NCBI GenBank assembly: GCA_911728435.2
Contig: OU452207.1
Location: 17,075,682-17,139,681, forward strand
Source: Apoderus coryli
Taxonomy: Eukaryota > Arthropoda > Insecta > Coleoptera > Attelabidae
Direction: 5' to 3'
DNA length: 64,000 bases
The position numbers and the translations under genes were made by a program. The notes beneath the pieces were generated by a model, which was given only the letters and a program-made list of their open reading frames with translations, made no database searches and was not told where the DNA came from. Shown here in pieces: positions 54,502 to 64,000 of the stretch; positions within the stretch are counted from its first letter, which is position 1, and every line of letters begins with the position of its first letter.

Positions 54502-57180
54502 GCGTTCAACGCTAAAATATGTTCGTGGAACGCTAACTCTCTGGAACGAAAAATCCCAGAGTTGTTAAACTTCATACTCACGCACAACTTGGACATAATG
54601 GCTATCAACGAGACAAGACTTAATGACAGACACAGACTAAGACTCCGGAACTATACAGTTTACAGGAATGACGCCACAGTCGGCAAAAGGGGCATCGCAC
54701 TCCTAGTAGAGAACACTATCCCCCACACCCTAATCCCACAAATACAGAACGGACTGGAAACTATCGCCATCAGACTTGCGACTGGACTAATACTTATCGC
54801 AGCCTACCATTCCCCAAACAGACAACTAACCAACTGGGACCTTGACGTAATGTTTGATCGAGGACATAAAGTCATAGTATTTGGTGACATTAATTGTAGA
54901 CATGCCCAATGGATGAATCACTCCAACAATCATAACGGCATCACCCTGTATAATTATACAAACGAACACGACATACAGGTAGTACATAGTGACGGACCGA
55001 CACACATACCACTGAATCGAGGACAACCAAGTTTCCTGGACATTGTTGTGAATAAAAACTACACACAGTACATTCAGGTGAGAGCTCTAAATGACCTCAA
55101 TAGTGACCATAACCCCATCATGTTCGAACTTGATAGACAAGTGGTCAACGACCTGTCAAAAACTGTTTTTATTTACAGCAATGCAGACTGGCACAAGTAC
55201 AGACGCGTACTTGACAGACTGACAACCCTCAACAGTAACATGCAGACCACCCAAGACTTGGACAGTGGAGTGGACAAACTTACTGACACTATACTAACTG
55301 CCAGGAACGCCGTAGCTAGACAAGTACAGCACAAACCTGCGGAGGACAGGCTGCCACCAGATATACTAGATCTAATTAAATACAAAAACTCAATTCGTAA
55401 AAGGTGGCAGCGTACAAGGGACGCACTTGACAGAGATAGAGTGAGGGACCTACAAAATAACATAACCACAAGGATAAAAGACCACAAAAACAGGGTGTGG
55501 ACCGACAGGCTGCGTAACCTTAATGTTCGGGATAACTCTTTGTGGAAAATCACAAAAGCTCTGAAAAAAGCTTATCCACAAATCCCGACATTAACAGTCA
55601 ACGACATGGACCACGTAACTGACAAACAGAAGACAGAGACCTTAGCGAACCATTTATACAGGGTGCATACGCCACTCCCGAGTTCCCTACCCGAACATGC
55701 CCTAATTGAAAATGAATATTCTCAATTACCCTCCTACACCAATATACCTCCTAACATCCTCCCAAAACTTCTTACCACTCCAAAGGAAATTCTAGAAGTG
55801 ATAAAACGGCTGCCTAACAATAAAGCCCCTGGACCAGACACAATCGACAACGTTCTACTCAAAAATCTAAGTAGAAAAGCTCTGGTCCAACTAACTTACA
55901 TTGTTAATGCAATCATTCGCCTCCAATACTTCCCCAACAAATGGAAAGCAGCCATAACTATCCCCATCCTGAAACCCAGAAAACCCGCTCACGATCCAAA
56001 CAGCTATCGCCCAATTTCCCTTCTAAATAGCATGTCTAAAGTCACGGAAAAAATACTGCTGACACGACTAAACAAACTGGACGATTCCCTTAGACTGACA
56101 CCACAAGAACAGTTTGGCTTTAGGCCCGGCCATAACACTGTCATGCTGACAGCCAAGATAGTGCACGAAGCCATATTGGCCTTCAACAAAGGTCAAGTCA
56201 CTAACTTGGTGCTCCTCGATATGGAGAAGGCTTTTGACAGGGTGTGGCATGCCGGCCTATTAGTCAAACTCCACCGACTGAACATTCCAACATACACACT
56301 GACACTACTGAAATCCTACCTAAGCGATAGAACCTTCAGCGTACGCATCAACAGCACCCTTTCCCGTCCAAAAACATTTAATGCAGGTGTCCCCCAAGGG
56401 ACGGTTCTAGCCCCCAAACTCTACAGTCTGTACACCTCCGACATCCCCAAATACCCCAACACCAAACTAGCGCTCTATGCCGACGACACGACAATATACA
56501 CGCACAGCTTCCACGCTAATGCGTCAAACAGGAACATCAAAGCCCACATGAAAATACTCGAACATTACTATAAGACTTGGAAGATCAAAATCAACCCCAC
56601 GAAAACCGAACAAATAATACTGACGAGGAAACGGACAAACATCAAAGTGTTCGAAAAACTGAAAGTGGGAGATGCCGTGATAAGCCCGCAATCACGACCT
56701 GTGACTCATCTGGGGGTCAAGTTGGATGTCAAGTTGACCTTCCAGTCTCACACAAGTCACAGTGTCCAGAAAACTTATGGTGCGGTGCACAGCATCTACC
56801 CACTTATTAACAGAAACAGCGTGTTGACGACAGACAACAAGTTGACATTATACAAATCTCTATTACGACCAATACTGACTTACGCGGCACCAGTTTGGTG
56901 TGGCATGGCCAACTGCCACCATTCGAGGCTATTGCGTATGGAGAACAAAATATTAAGGCATGCCACTGGCAGGGACCGCTACATACGTATAACCGACTTA
57001 CACAGACTTGCAAAAACACAATACCTTACAGACTACGTAACAGAAATGGCGCAGAAATTCTACACCAAGGACATTTACAAGACACCTTTGACAAGGGACA
57101 TAACAAGACAACGTGACGAAAATTTCAGATATAAATTAATATACCAGAAACTGCCCATATTCACAGAGAACAGGTTCTAG
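54502..57180 (+). CDS. LINE ORF2: APE endonuclease + reverse transcriptase (E3), AUG-less start
   Basis: The frame opens directly after the ORF1 TAA and runs 892 codons. The endonuclease begins at once (SWNAN at codons 8-12; ETR from codon 37; GDIN; SDHN). Reverse transcriptase: FGFRPGHN, LLDMEKAFDRVWH, AGVPQGTVLAP, YADD from codon 659. No RNase H. The first AUG is codon 33 (54598), after the catalytic Asn10, so an AUG start there would remove an essential residue; 54502 is therefore given as the frame start, with the true initiation unresolved. Same frame as ORF1, which suggests readthrough of TAA or non-AUG reinitiation. Confidence 0.9.
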   Translation, partial: AFNAKICSWNANSLERKIPELLNFILTHNLDIMAINETRLNDRHRLRLRNYTVYRNDATVGKRGIALLVENTIPHTLIPQIQNGLETIAIRLATGLILIAAYHSPNRQLTNWDLDVMFDRGHKVIVFGDINCRHAQWMNHSNNHNGITLYNYTNEHDIQVVHSDGPTHIPLNRGQPSFLDIVVNKNYTQYIQVRALNDLNSDHNPIMFELDRQVVNDLSKTVFIYSNADWHKYRRVLDRLTTLNSNMQTTQDLDSGVDKLTDTILTARNAVARQVQHKPAEDRLPPDILDLIKYKNSIRKRWQRTRDALDRDRVRDLQNNITTRIKDHKNRVWTDRLRNLNVRDNSLWKITKALKKAYPQIPTLTVNDMDHVTDKQKTETLANHLYRVHTPLPSSLPEHALIENEYSQLPSYTNIPPNILPKLLTTPKEILEVIKRLPNNKAPGPDTIDNVLLKNLSRKALVQLTYIVNAIIRLQYFPNKWKAAITIPILKPRKPAHDPNSYRPISLLNSMSKVTEKILLTRLNKLDDSLRLTPQEQFGFRPGHNTVMLTAKIVHEAILAFNKGQVTNLVLLDMEKAFDRVWHAGLLVKLHRLNIPTYTLTLLKSYLSDRTFSVRINSTLSRPKTFNAGVPQGTVLAPKLYSLYTSDIPKYPNTKLALYADDTTIYTHSFHANASNRNIKAHMKILEHYYKTWKIKINPTKTEQIILTRKRTNIKVFEKLKVGDAVISPQSRPVTHLGVKLDVKLTFQSHTSHSVQKTYGAVHSIYPLINRNSVLTTDNKLTLYKSLLRPILTYAAPVWCGMANCHHSRLLRMENKILRHATGRDRYIRITDLHRLAKTQYLTDYVTEMAQKFYTKDIYKTPLTRDITRQRDENFRYKLIYQKLPIFTENRF

Positions 57181-57220
57181 ACACTGACGAACTCACGCAC
57201 GAACTTACAGGACACACGGC

Positions 57221-57279
57221 CCCGAAACGAGAAAGCGATTTTCGAAATGGCACATTTCGAGTCGCGATCTTTTTTCGGG
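57221..57279 (+). other. 3' UTR structured element of E3
   Basis: Nested inverted repeats: CCCGAAA (57221-57227) with TTTCGGG (57273-57279), GCGAT (57235-57239) with GTCGC (57261-57265), and TCGAAATG-GCA-CATTTCGA (57242-57260). It occupies the place of the E1/E2 3' UTR hairpins but with different sequence. The rest of the 3' UTR to 57898 shows no gene. Confidence 0.55.
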
Positions 57280-57898
57280 ACAACCAGTACAACACAAACA
57301 GACTTAATCACCGCCATACTAGAGGAGTGCACTTGTGTACCTGTATGGGCGGGGTCGCCGTGCGTGCGGACTTTGCCGCGTTAGGTACTCCATTTAGGAG
57401 TTCCGCTGCGGTTGGCTCGCGTACGGTGCGTCCATTATGTGGTGCAGCACGCTGACAACTAACAACAAACCCGACAATTTCCTCAAGCAGGTTTTTTTGA
57501 GTATCCTTTTCCTGCAACGCACTCACACAGAAAGCCATGACAGACAGCTTCCCTGACATCGCTCAGATTTATATCTCAAGTGCGTATATCACGCTCTAAA
57601 CATTACTCACTGCCTGGATGAAAGTTCACTTGGAGCCGGGCCATCACGTACATTTCCGACAAAAAATGCATTTCTGCGATCCTCTAAGAGGCCTGCCGTC
57701 GTGCCCACCTTGGCGTCTGACCGGGTCCTGCTGCATAAACAGAGTATATTTATATTGTATATAAAATCTCATGTTTATGTCCACTTAATGTTTGTATATT
57801 GTATATATTGTATATTATCCGTAGTGTGTAAGAAATGTTTTTGTAAAATATCCTATCTTAAAATGACAAATAAATGATTAATGAATGAATGAATGAAT

Positions 57899-57970
57899 GA
57901 TACAGAGAAGATTAGCATGGCCCCTGCGCAAGGATGACACGCAAAATCGTGAAGCGTTCCACATTTTTTT
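57899..57970 (+). pseudogene. U6 3' part (nt 38-109) after E3
   Basis: Promoterless remainder of the split U6; its first bases overlap the (GAAT)n tail of E3. Confidence 0.93.
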
Positions 57971-58249
57971 GTAAAATTAATGAAGATAAAATGATACTTT
58001 GATTACATTTTGTACTAAATTAAATTACATTTTATTTTTAAAATACACTGTATTCTTTTGTGTTGTAGTGAAAATAATATAACAATTATTGGTAGATTCA
58101 CATCTAACAGAATATTCATGAAACAAGAATTTATAACTATTAATACCTTCGAATGTAGCAGCATAACTAATAGATGGCGCCACTAATATAACGCTAGTAA
58201 TAGCTATGCAAATTATTGTACATATACGTGATTGGAAAACCAAATAAAT

Positions 58250-58266
58250 GTACTCGCTTCGGCGGT

Positions 58267-58306
<40 letters not shown>

Positions 58307-58358
58307 GGCCCCTGCGCAAGGATGACACGCAAAATCGTGAAGCGTTCCACATTTTTTT
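58250..58358 (+). ncRNA. U6: U6 spliceosomal snRNA
   Basis: Consensus copy; ATTACCTTTTA spacer as after 51242. Confidence 0.96.
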
Positions 58359-58637
58359 GTAAAATTAATGAAGATAAAATGATACTTTGATTACATTTTG
58401 TACTAAATTAAATTACCTTTTATTTTTAAAATACACTGTATTCTTTTGTGTTGTAGTGAAAATAATATAACAATTATTGGTAGATTCACATCTAACAGAA
58501 TATTCATGAAACAAGAATTTATAACTATTAATACCTTCGAATGTAGCAGCATAACTAATAGATGGCGCCACTAATATAACGCTAGTAATAGCTATGCAAA
58601 TTATTGTACATATACGTGATTGGAAAACCAAATAAAT

Positions 58638-58654
58638 GTACTCGCTTCGGCGGT

Positions 58655-58694
<40 letters not shown>

Positions 58695-58746
58695 GGCCCC
58701 TGCGCAAGGATAACACGCAAAATCGTGAAGCGTTCCACATTTTTTT
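58638..58746 (+). ncRNA. U6: U6 snRNA, G75A variant
   Basis: Same variant and spacer as 49690 and 51630. Confidence 0.95.
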
Positions 58747-59025
58747 GTAAAATTAATGAAGATAAAATGATACTTTGATTACATTTTGTACTAAATGAAA
58801 TTACATTTTATTTTTAAAATACACTGTATTCTTTTGTGTTGTAGTGAAAATAATATAACAATTATTGGTAGATTCACATCTAACAGAATATTCATGAAAC
58901 AAGAATTTATAACTATTAATACCTTCGAATGTAGCAGCATAACTAATAGATGGCGCCACTAATATAACGCTAGTAATAGCTATGCAAATTATTGTACATA
59001 TACGTGATTGGAAAACCAAATAAAT

Positions 59026-59042
59026 GTACTCGCTTCGGCGGT

Positions 59043-59082
<40 letters not shown>

Positions 59083-59134
59083 GGCCCCTGCGCAAGGATG
59101 ACACGCAAAATCGTGAAGCGTTCCACATTTTTTT
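59026..59134 (+). ncRNA. U6: U6 spliceosomal snRNA
   Basis: Consensus copy; the following spacer has ACGCTAGCAATAGC. Confidence 0.96.
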
Positions 59135-59413
59135 GTAAAATTAATGAAGATAAAATGATACTTTGATTACATTTTGTACTAAATTAAATTACATTTTATT
59201 TTTAAAATACACTGTATTCTTTTGTGTTGTAGTGAAAATAATATAACAATTATTGGTAGATTCACATCTAACAGAATATTCATGAAACAAGAATTTATAA
59301 CTATTAATACCTTCGAATGTAGCAGCATAACTAATAGATGGCGCCACTAATATAACGCTAGCAATAGCTATGCAAATTATTGTACATATACGTGATTGGA
59401 AAACCACATAAAT

Positions 59414-59430
59414 GTACTCGTTTCGGCGGT

Positions 59431-59470
<40 letters not shown>

Positions 59471-59522
59471 GGCCCCTGCGCAAGGATGACACGCAAAATC
59501 GTGAAGCGTTCCACATTTTTTT
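59414..59522 (+). ncRNA. U6: U6 snRNA, C8T variant
   Basis: T at nucleotide 8, C at -7; identical unit at 61742. Confidence 0.95.
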
Positions 59523-59801
59523 GTAAAATTAATGAAGATAAAATGATACTTTGATTACATTTTGTACTAAATTAAATTACATTTTATTTTTTAAATACAC
59601 TGTATTCTTTTGTGTTGTAGTGAAAATAATATAACAATTATTGGTAGATTCACATCTAACAGAATATTCATGAAACAAGAATTTATAACTATTAATACCT
59701 TCGAATGTAGCAGCATAACTAATAGATGGCGCCACTAATATAACGCTAGTAATAGCTATGCAAATTATTGTACATATACGTGATTGGAAAACCAAATAAA
59801 T

Positions 59802-59818
59802 GTACTCGCTTCGGCGGT

Positions 59819-59858
<40 letters not shown>

Positions 59859-59910
59859 GGCCCCTGCGCAAGGATAACACGCAAAATCGTGAAGCGTTCC
59901 ACATTTTTTT
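59802..59910 (+). ncRNA. U6: U6 snRNA, G75A variant
   Basis: GATAACACGC; AAATGAAATT spacer follows. Confidence 0.95.
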
Positions 59911-60189
59911 GTAAAATTAATGAAGATAAAATGATACTTTGATTACATTTTGTACTAAATGAAATTACATTTTATTTTTAAAATACACTGTATTCTTTTG
60001 TGTTGTAGTGAAAATAATATAACAATTATTGGTAGATTCACATCTAACAGAATATTCATGAAACAAGAATTTATAACTATTAATACCTTCGAATGTAGCA
60101 GCATAACTAATAGATGGCGCCACTAATATAACGCTAGTAATAGCTATGCAAATTATTGTACATATACGTGATTGGAAAACCAAATAAAT

Positions 60190-60206
60190 GTACTCGCTTC
60201 GGCGGT

Positions 60207-60246
<40 letters not shown>

Positions 60247-60298
60247 GGCCCCTGCGCAAGGATGACACGCAAAATCGTGAAGCGTTCCACATTTTTTT
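60190..60298 (+). ncRNA. U6: U6 spliceosomal snRNA
   Basis: Consensus copy; the following spacer has TGTATTTTTTTGTG and GAATGTAACAGC. Confidence 0.96.
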
Positions 60299-60577
60299 GT
60301 AAAATTAATGAAGATAAAATGATACTTTGATTACATTTTGTACTAAATTAAATTACATTTTATTTTTAAAATACACTGTATTTTTTTGTGTTGTAGTGAA
60401 AATAATATAACAATTATTGGTAGATTCACATCTAACAGAATATTCATGAAACAAGAATTTATAACTATTAATACCTTCGAATGTAACAGCATAACTAATA
60501 GATGGCGCCACTAATATAACGCTAGTAATAGCTATGCAAATTATTGTACATATACGTGATTGGAAAACCAAATAAAT

Positions 60578-60594
60578 GTACTCGCTTCGGCGGT

Positions 60595-60634
<40 letters not shown>

Positions 60635-60686
60635 GGCCCCTGCGCAAGGATGACACGCAAAATCGTGAAGCGTTCCACATTTTTTT
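60578..60686 (+). ncRNA. U6: U6 spliceosomal snRNA
   Basis: Consensus copy; GATTAGATTTTG spacer. Confidence 0.96.
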
Positions 60687-60965
60687 GTAAAATTAATGAA
60701 GATAAAATGATACTTTGATTAGATTTTGTACTAAATTAAATTACATTTTATTTTTAAAATACACTGTATTCTTTTGTGTTGTAGTGAAAATAATATAACA
60801 ATTATTGGTAGATTCACATCTAACAGAATATTCATGAAACAAGAATTTATAACTATTAATACCTTCGAATGTAGCAGCATAACTAATAGATGGCGCCACT
60901 AATATAACGCTAGTAATAGCTATGCAAATTATTGAACATATACGTGATTGGAAAACCAAATAAAT

Positions 60966-60982
60966 GTACTCGCTTCGGCGGT

Positions 60983-61022
<40 letters not shown>

Positions 61023-61074
61023 GGCCCCTGCGCAAGGATGACACGCAAAATCGTGAAGCGTTCCACATTTTTTT
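60966..61074 (+). ncRNA. U6: U6 spliceosomal snRNA
   Basis: Consensus body with A at -31; AAATGAAATT spacer without the usual G75A, suggesting exchange between unit types. Confidence 0.96.
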
Positions 61075-61353
61075 GTAAAATTAATGAAGATAAAATGATA
61101 CTTTGATTACATTTTGTACTAAATGAAATTACATTTTATTTTTAAAATACACTGTATTCTTTTGTGTTGTAGTGAAAATAATATAACAATTATTGGTAGA
61201 TTCACATCTAACAGAATATTCATGAAACAAGAATTTATAACTATTAATACCTTCGAATGTAGCAGCATAACTAATAGATGGCGCCACTAATATAACGCTA
61301 GTAATAGCTATGCAAATTATTGTACATATACGTGATTGGAAAACCAAATAAAT

Positions 61354-61370
61354 GTACTCGCTTCGGCGGT

Positions 61371-61410
<40 letters not shown>

Positions 61411-61462
61411 GGCCCCTGCGCAAGGATGACACGCAAAATCGTGAAGCGTTCCACATTTTTTT
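61354..61462 (+). ncRNA. U6: U6 spliceosomal snRNA
   Basis: Consensus copy. Confidence 0.96.
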
Positions 61463-61741
61463 GTAAAATTAATGAAGATAAAATGATACTTTGATTACAT
61501 TTTGTACTAAATTAAATTACATTTTATTTTTAAAATACACTGTATTCTTTTGTGTTGTAGTGAAAATAATATAACAATTATTGGTAGATTCACATCTAAC
61601 AGAATATTCATGAAACAAGAATTTATAACTATTAATACCTTCGAATGTAGCAGCATAACTAATAGATGGCGCCACTAATATAACGCTAGCAATAGCTATG
61701 CAAATTATTGTACATATACGTGATTGGAAAACCACATAAAT

Positions 61742-61758
61742 GTACTCGTTTCGGCGGT

Positions 61759-61798
<40 letters not shown>

Positions 61799-61850
61799 GG
61801 CCCCTGCGCAAGGATGACACGCAAAATCGTGAAGCGTTCCACATTTTTTT
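61742..61850 (+). ncRNA. U6: U6 snRNA, C8T variant
   Basis: Six units from its twin at 59414; the same ACGCTAGCAATAGC promoter-side variant. Confidence 0.95.
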
Positions 61851-62129
61851 GTAAAATTAATGAAGATAAAATGATACTTTGATTACATTTTGTACTAAAT
61901 TAAATTACATTTTATTTTTTAAATACACTGTATTCTTTTGTGTTGTAGTGAAAATAATATAACAATTATTGGTAGATTCACATCTAACAGAATATTCATG
62001 AAACAAGAATTTATAACTATTAGTACCTTCGAATGTAGCAGCATAACTAATAGATGGCGCCACTAATATAACGCTAGTAATAGCTATGCAAATTATTGTA
62101 CATATACGTGATTGGAAAACCAAATAAAT

Positions 62130-62146
62130 GTACTCGCTTCGGCGGT

Positions 62147-62186
<40 letters not shown>

Positions 62187-62238
62187 GGCCCCTGCGCAAG
62201 GATGACACGCAAAATCGTGAAGCGTTCCACATTTCTTT
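62130..62238 (+). ncRNA. U6: U6 snRNA with interrupted terminator
   Basis: T run is TTTCTTT, with no four consecutive Ts; consensus body. Confidence 0.95.
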
Positions 62239-62517
62239 GTAAAATTAATGAAGATAAAATGATACTTTGATTAGATTTTGTACTAAATTAAATTACATTT
62301 TATTTTTAAAATACACTGTATTCTTTTGTGTTGTAGTGAAAATAATATAACAATTATTGGTAGATTCACATCTAACAGAATATTCATGAAACAAGAATTT
62401 ATAACTATTAATACCTTCGAATGTAGCAGCATAACTAATAGATGGCGCCACTAATATAACGCTAGTAATAGCTATGCAAATTATTGAACATATACGTGAT
62501 TGGAAAACCAAATAAAT

Positions 62518-62534
62518 GTACTCGCTTCGGCGGT

Positions 62535-62574
<40 letters not shown>

Positions 62575-62626
62575 GGCCCCTGCGCAAGGATGACACGCAA
62601 AATCGTGAAGCGTTCCACATTTTTTT
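62518..62626 (+). ncRNA. U6: U6 spliceosomal snRNA
   Basis: Consensus copy, A at -31. Confidence 0.96.
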
Positions 62627-62905
62627 GTAAAATTAATGAAGATAAAATGATACTTTGATTACATTTTGTACTAAATTAAATTACATTTTATTTTTAAAAT
62701 ACACTGTATTCTTTTGTGTTGTAGTGAAAATAATATAACAATTATTGGTAGATTCACATCTAACAGAATATTCATGAAACAAGAATTTATAACTATTAAT
62801 ACCTTCGAATGTAGCAGCATAACTAATAGATGGCGCCACTAATATAACGCAAGTAATAGCTATGCAAATTATTGTACATATACGTGATTGGAAAACCAAA
62901 TAAAT

Positions 62906-62922
62906 GTACTCGCTTCGGCGGT

Positions 62923-62962
<40 letters not shown>

Positions 62963-63014
62963 GGCCCCTGCGCAAGGATGACACGCAAAATCGTGAAGCG
63001 TTCCACATTTCTTT
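62906..63014 (+). ncRNA. U6: U6 snRNA with interrupted terminator
   Basis: T run TTTCTTT; the upstream promoter region reads ACGCAAGTAATAG. Confidence 0.95.
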
Positions 63015-63293
63015 GTAAAATTAATGAAGATAAAATGATACTTTGATTACATTTTGTACTAAATTAAATTACATTTTATTTTTAAAATACACTGTATTCT
63101 TTTGTGTTGTAGTGAAAATAATATAACAATTATTGGTAGATTCACATCTAACAGAATATTCATGAAACAAGAATTTATAACTATTAATACCTTCGAATGT
63201 AGCAGCATAACTAATAGATGGCGCCACTAATATAACGCTAGTAATAGCTATGCAAATTAGTGAACATATACGTGATTGGAAAACCAAATAAAT

Positions 63294-63310
63294 GTACTCG
63301 CTTCGGCGGT

Positions 63311-63350
<40 letters not shown>

Positions 63351-63402
63351 GGCCCCTGCGCAAGGATGACACGCAAAATCGTGAAGCGTTCCACATTTTT
63401 TT
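63294..63402 (+). ncRNA. U6: U6 spliceosomal snRNA
   Basis: Consensus body; CAAATTAGTGAACATA upstream, so two changes near the octamer and TATA. Confidence 0.95.
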
Positions 63403-63680
63403 GTAAAATTAATGAAGATAAAATGATACTTTGATTACATTTTGTACTAAATTAAATTACATTTTATTTTTAAAATACACTGTATTCTTTTGTGTTGTAG
63501 TGAAAATAATATAACAATTATTGGTAGATTCACATCTAACAGAATATTCATGAAACAAGAATTTATAACTATAATACCTTCGAATGTAGCAGCATAACTA
63601 ATAGATGGCACCACTAATATAACGCTAGTAATAGCTATGCAAATTATTGAACATATACGTGATTGGAAAACCAAATAAAT

Positions 63681-63698
63681 GTACTCGCTTCGGCGGTT

Positions 63699-63737
<39 letters not shown>

Positions 63738-63789
63738 GGCCCCTGCGCAAGGATGACACGCAAAATCGTGAAGCGTTCCACATTTTTTT
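63681..63789 (+). ncRNA. U6: U6 snRNA, A18T variant
   Basis: GGTTCATATAC for GGTACATATAC, which breaks a pair of the 5' stem; last U6 in the window. Confidence 0.94.
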
Positions 63790-64000
63790 GTAAAATTAAT
63801 GAAGATAAAATGATACTTTGATTACATTTTGTACTAAATTAAATTACATTTTATTTTTAAAATACACTGTATTCTTTTGTGTTGTAGTGAAAATAATATA
63901 ACAATTATTGGTAGATTCACATCTAACAGAATATTCATGAAACAAGAATTTAAACTATTAATACCTTCGAATGTAGCAGCATAACTAATAGATGGCGCCA

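Larger units (their letters stand above)
52456..57898 (+). mobile_element. Jockey-type LINE E3, both ORFs open
   Basis: 5,443 bp with a target duplication of up to 13 bp, GATACAGAGAAGA (U6 nt 38-50; 52443-52455 and 57899-57911). 5' UTR with a perfect GTACCTATA/TATAGGTAC hairpin, conserved pre-ORF1 hairpin, ORF1 (602 aa), in-frame TAA, ORF2 (about 892 codons), a structured GC-richer 3' UTR, and a (GAAT)n tail. No stop or frameshift in either ORF. The 5' end shares 20 nt with E1 copy 1. It is the most diverged of the three complete families. Confidence 0.93.
57899..64000 (+). repeat. U6 snRNA tandem array F (continues beyond window)
   Basis: 3' part of the E3-split U6 and 15 complete units; the last spacer is cut by the window end. 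A six-unit (2,328-bp) higher-order repeat links 59414 with 61742. One spacer is 1 bp short (ACTATAATACC near 63570), so the last U6 begins 387 bp after its neighbour. Confidence 0.97.

Noticed and set aside
57308..57559. Minus-strand ORF in the E3 3' UTR
   Set aside because: No recognisable domain and no counterpart in E1 or E2; the region looks like structured non-coding 3' UTR.
5541..63701. An 81-codon minus-strand ORF repeated in almost every unit
   Set aside because: It starts inside the U6 5' stem read backwards and runs through the spacer; it repeats only because the unit repeats. Many variants change residues freely, and no promoter or domain supports it.

Overview
Organism and overall nature. 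This is AT-rich eukaryotic DNA, almost certainly from an arthropod and probably an insect. There are no host protein-coding genes. The window is a large tandem array of U6 spliceosomal snRNA genes with a 388-bp period (U6 about 109 bp including the T run, plus about 279 bp of spacer). I count 70 uninterrupted U6 copies, five copies split by insertions and one 3' partial copy. The array is colonised by Jockey-type non-LTR retrotransposons (LINEs) whose ORF1 has a PRE_C2HC-like region plus three zinc knuckles, and whose ORF2 has an APE-type endonuclease plus reverse transcriptase. All lie in the U6 orientation, and every insertion point falls inside U6 nucleotides 26-50, over or beside the catalytic ACAGAGA box. 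None lies in a spacer. The species is not identifiable from this sequence.

Layout. 1-350: 3' end of a fourth LINE family (E4). 357-5407: LINE E1 copy 1, with broken ORF1 and open ORF2. 5408-17575: U6 array A, carrying two identical 1,420-bp decayed piggyBac-like elements in spacers; their 4,528-bp offset equals eight U6 units plus the insert and its TTAA. 17576-22780: LINE E2, both ORFs open. 22781-24737: array B. 24738-29943, 32285-37490 and 39444-44649: three nearly identical E1 copies that share one 5' truncation, one target duplication, a 10-bp ORF2 deletion and a 21-bp 3' UTR deletion. They are therefore one insertion amplified with its flanking U6 units. They are separated by arrays C and D. 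44650-52455: array E, including one U6 with a 26-bp internal duplication exactly over the LINE target. 52456-57898: LINE E3, both ORFs open. 57899-64000: array F, running off the window.

How it fits together. The U6 array appears to serve the LINEs as rDNA serves R1/R2: a redundant, homogenised target where insertion costs little. In each family ORF1 and ORF2 are in the same frame with a single TAA between them. In E1 and E3 ORF2 has no AUG before its catalytic N-terminus, which points to readthrough or reinitiation. A hairpin with an almost invariant loop sits 10-15 nt before the ORF1 AUG in every family, and the 3' UTRs carry hairpins, one with a compensatory pair change. Unequal exchange is visible as block duplications and higher-order repeats in exact multiples of 388 bp. 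U6-specific Jockey-clade LINEs are, as far as I know, not a described class (U2-targeting Keno and Utopia are the nearest analogues I can name); a database search is needed to confirm this.
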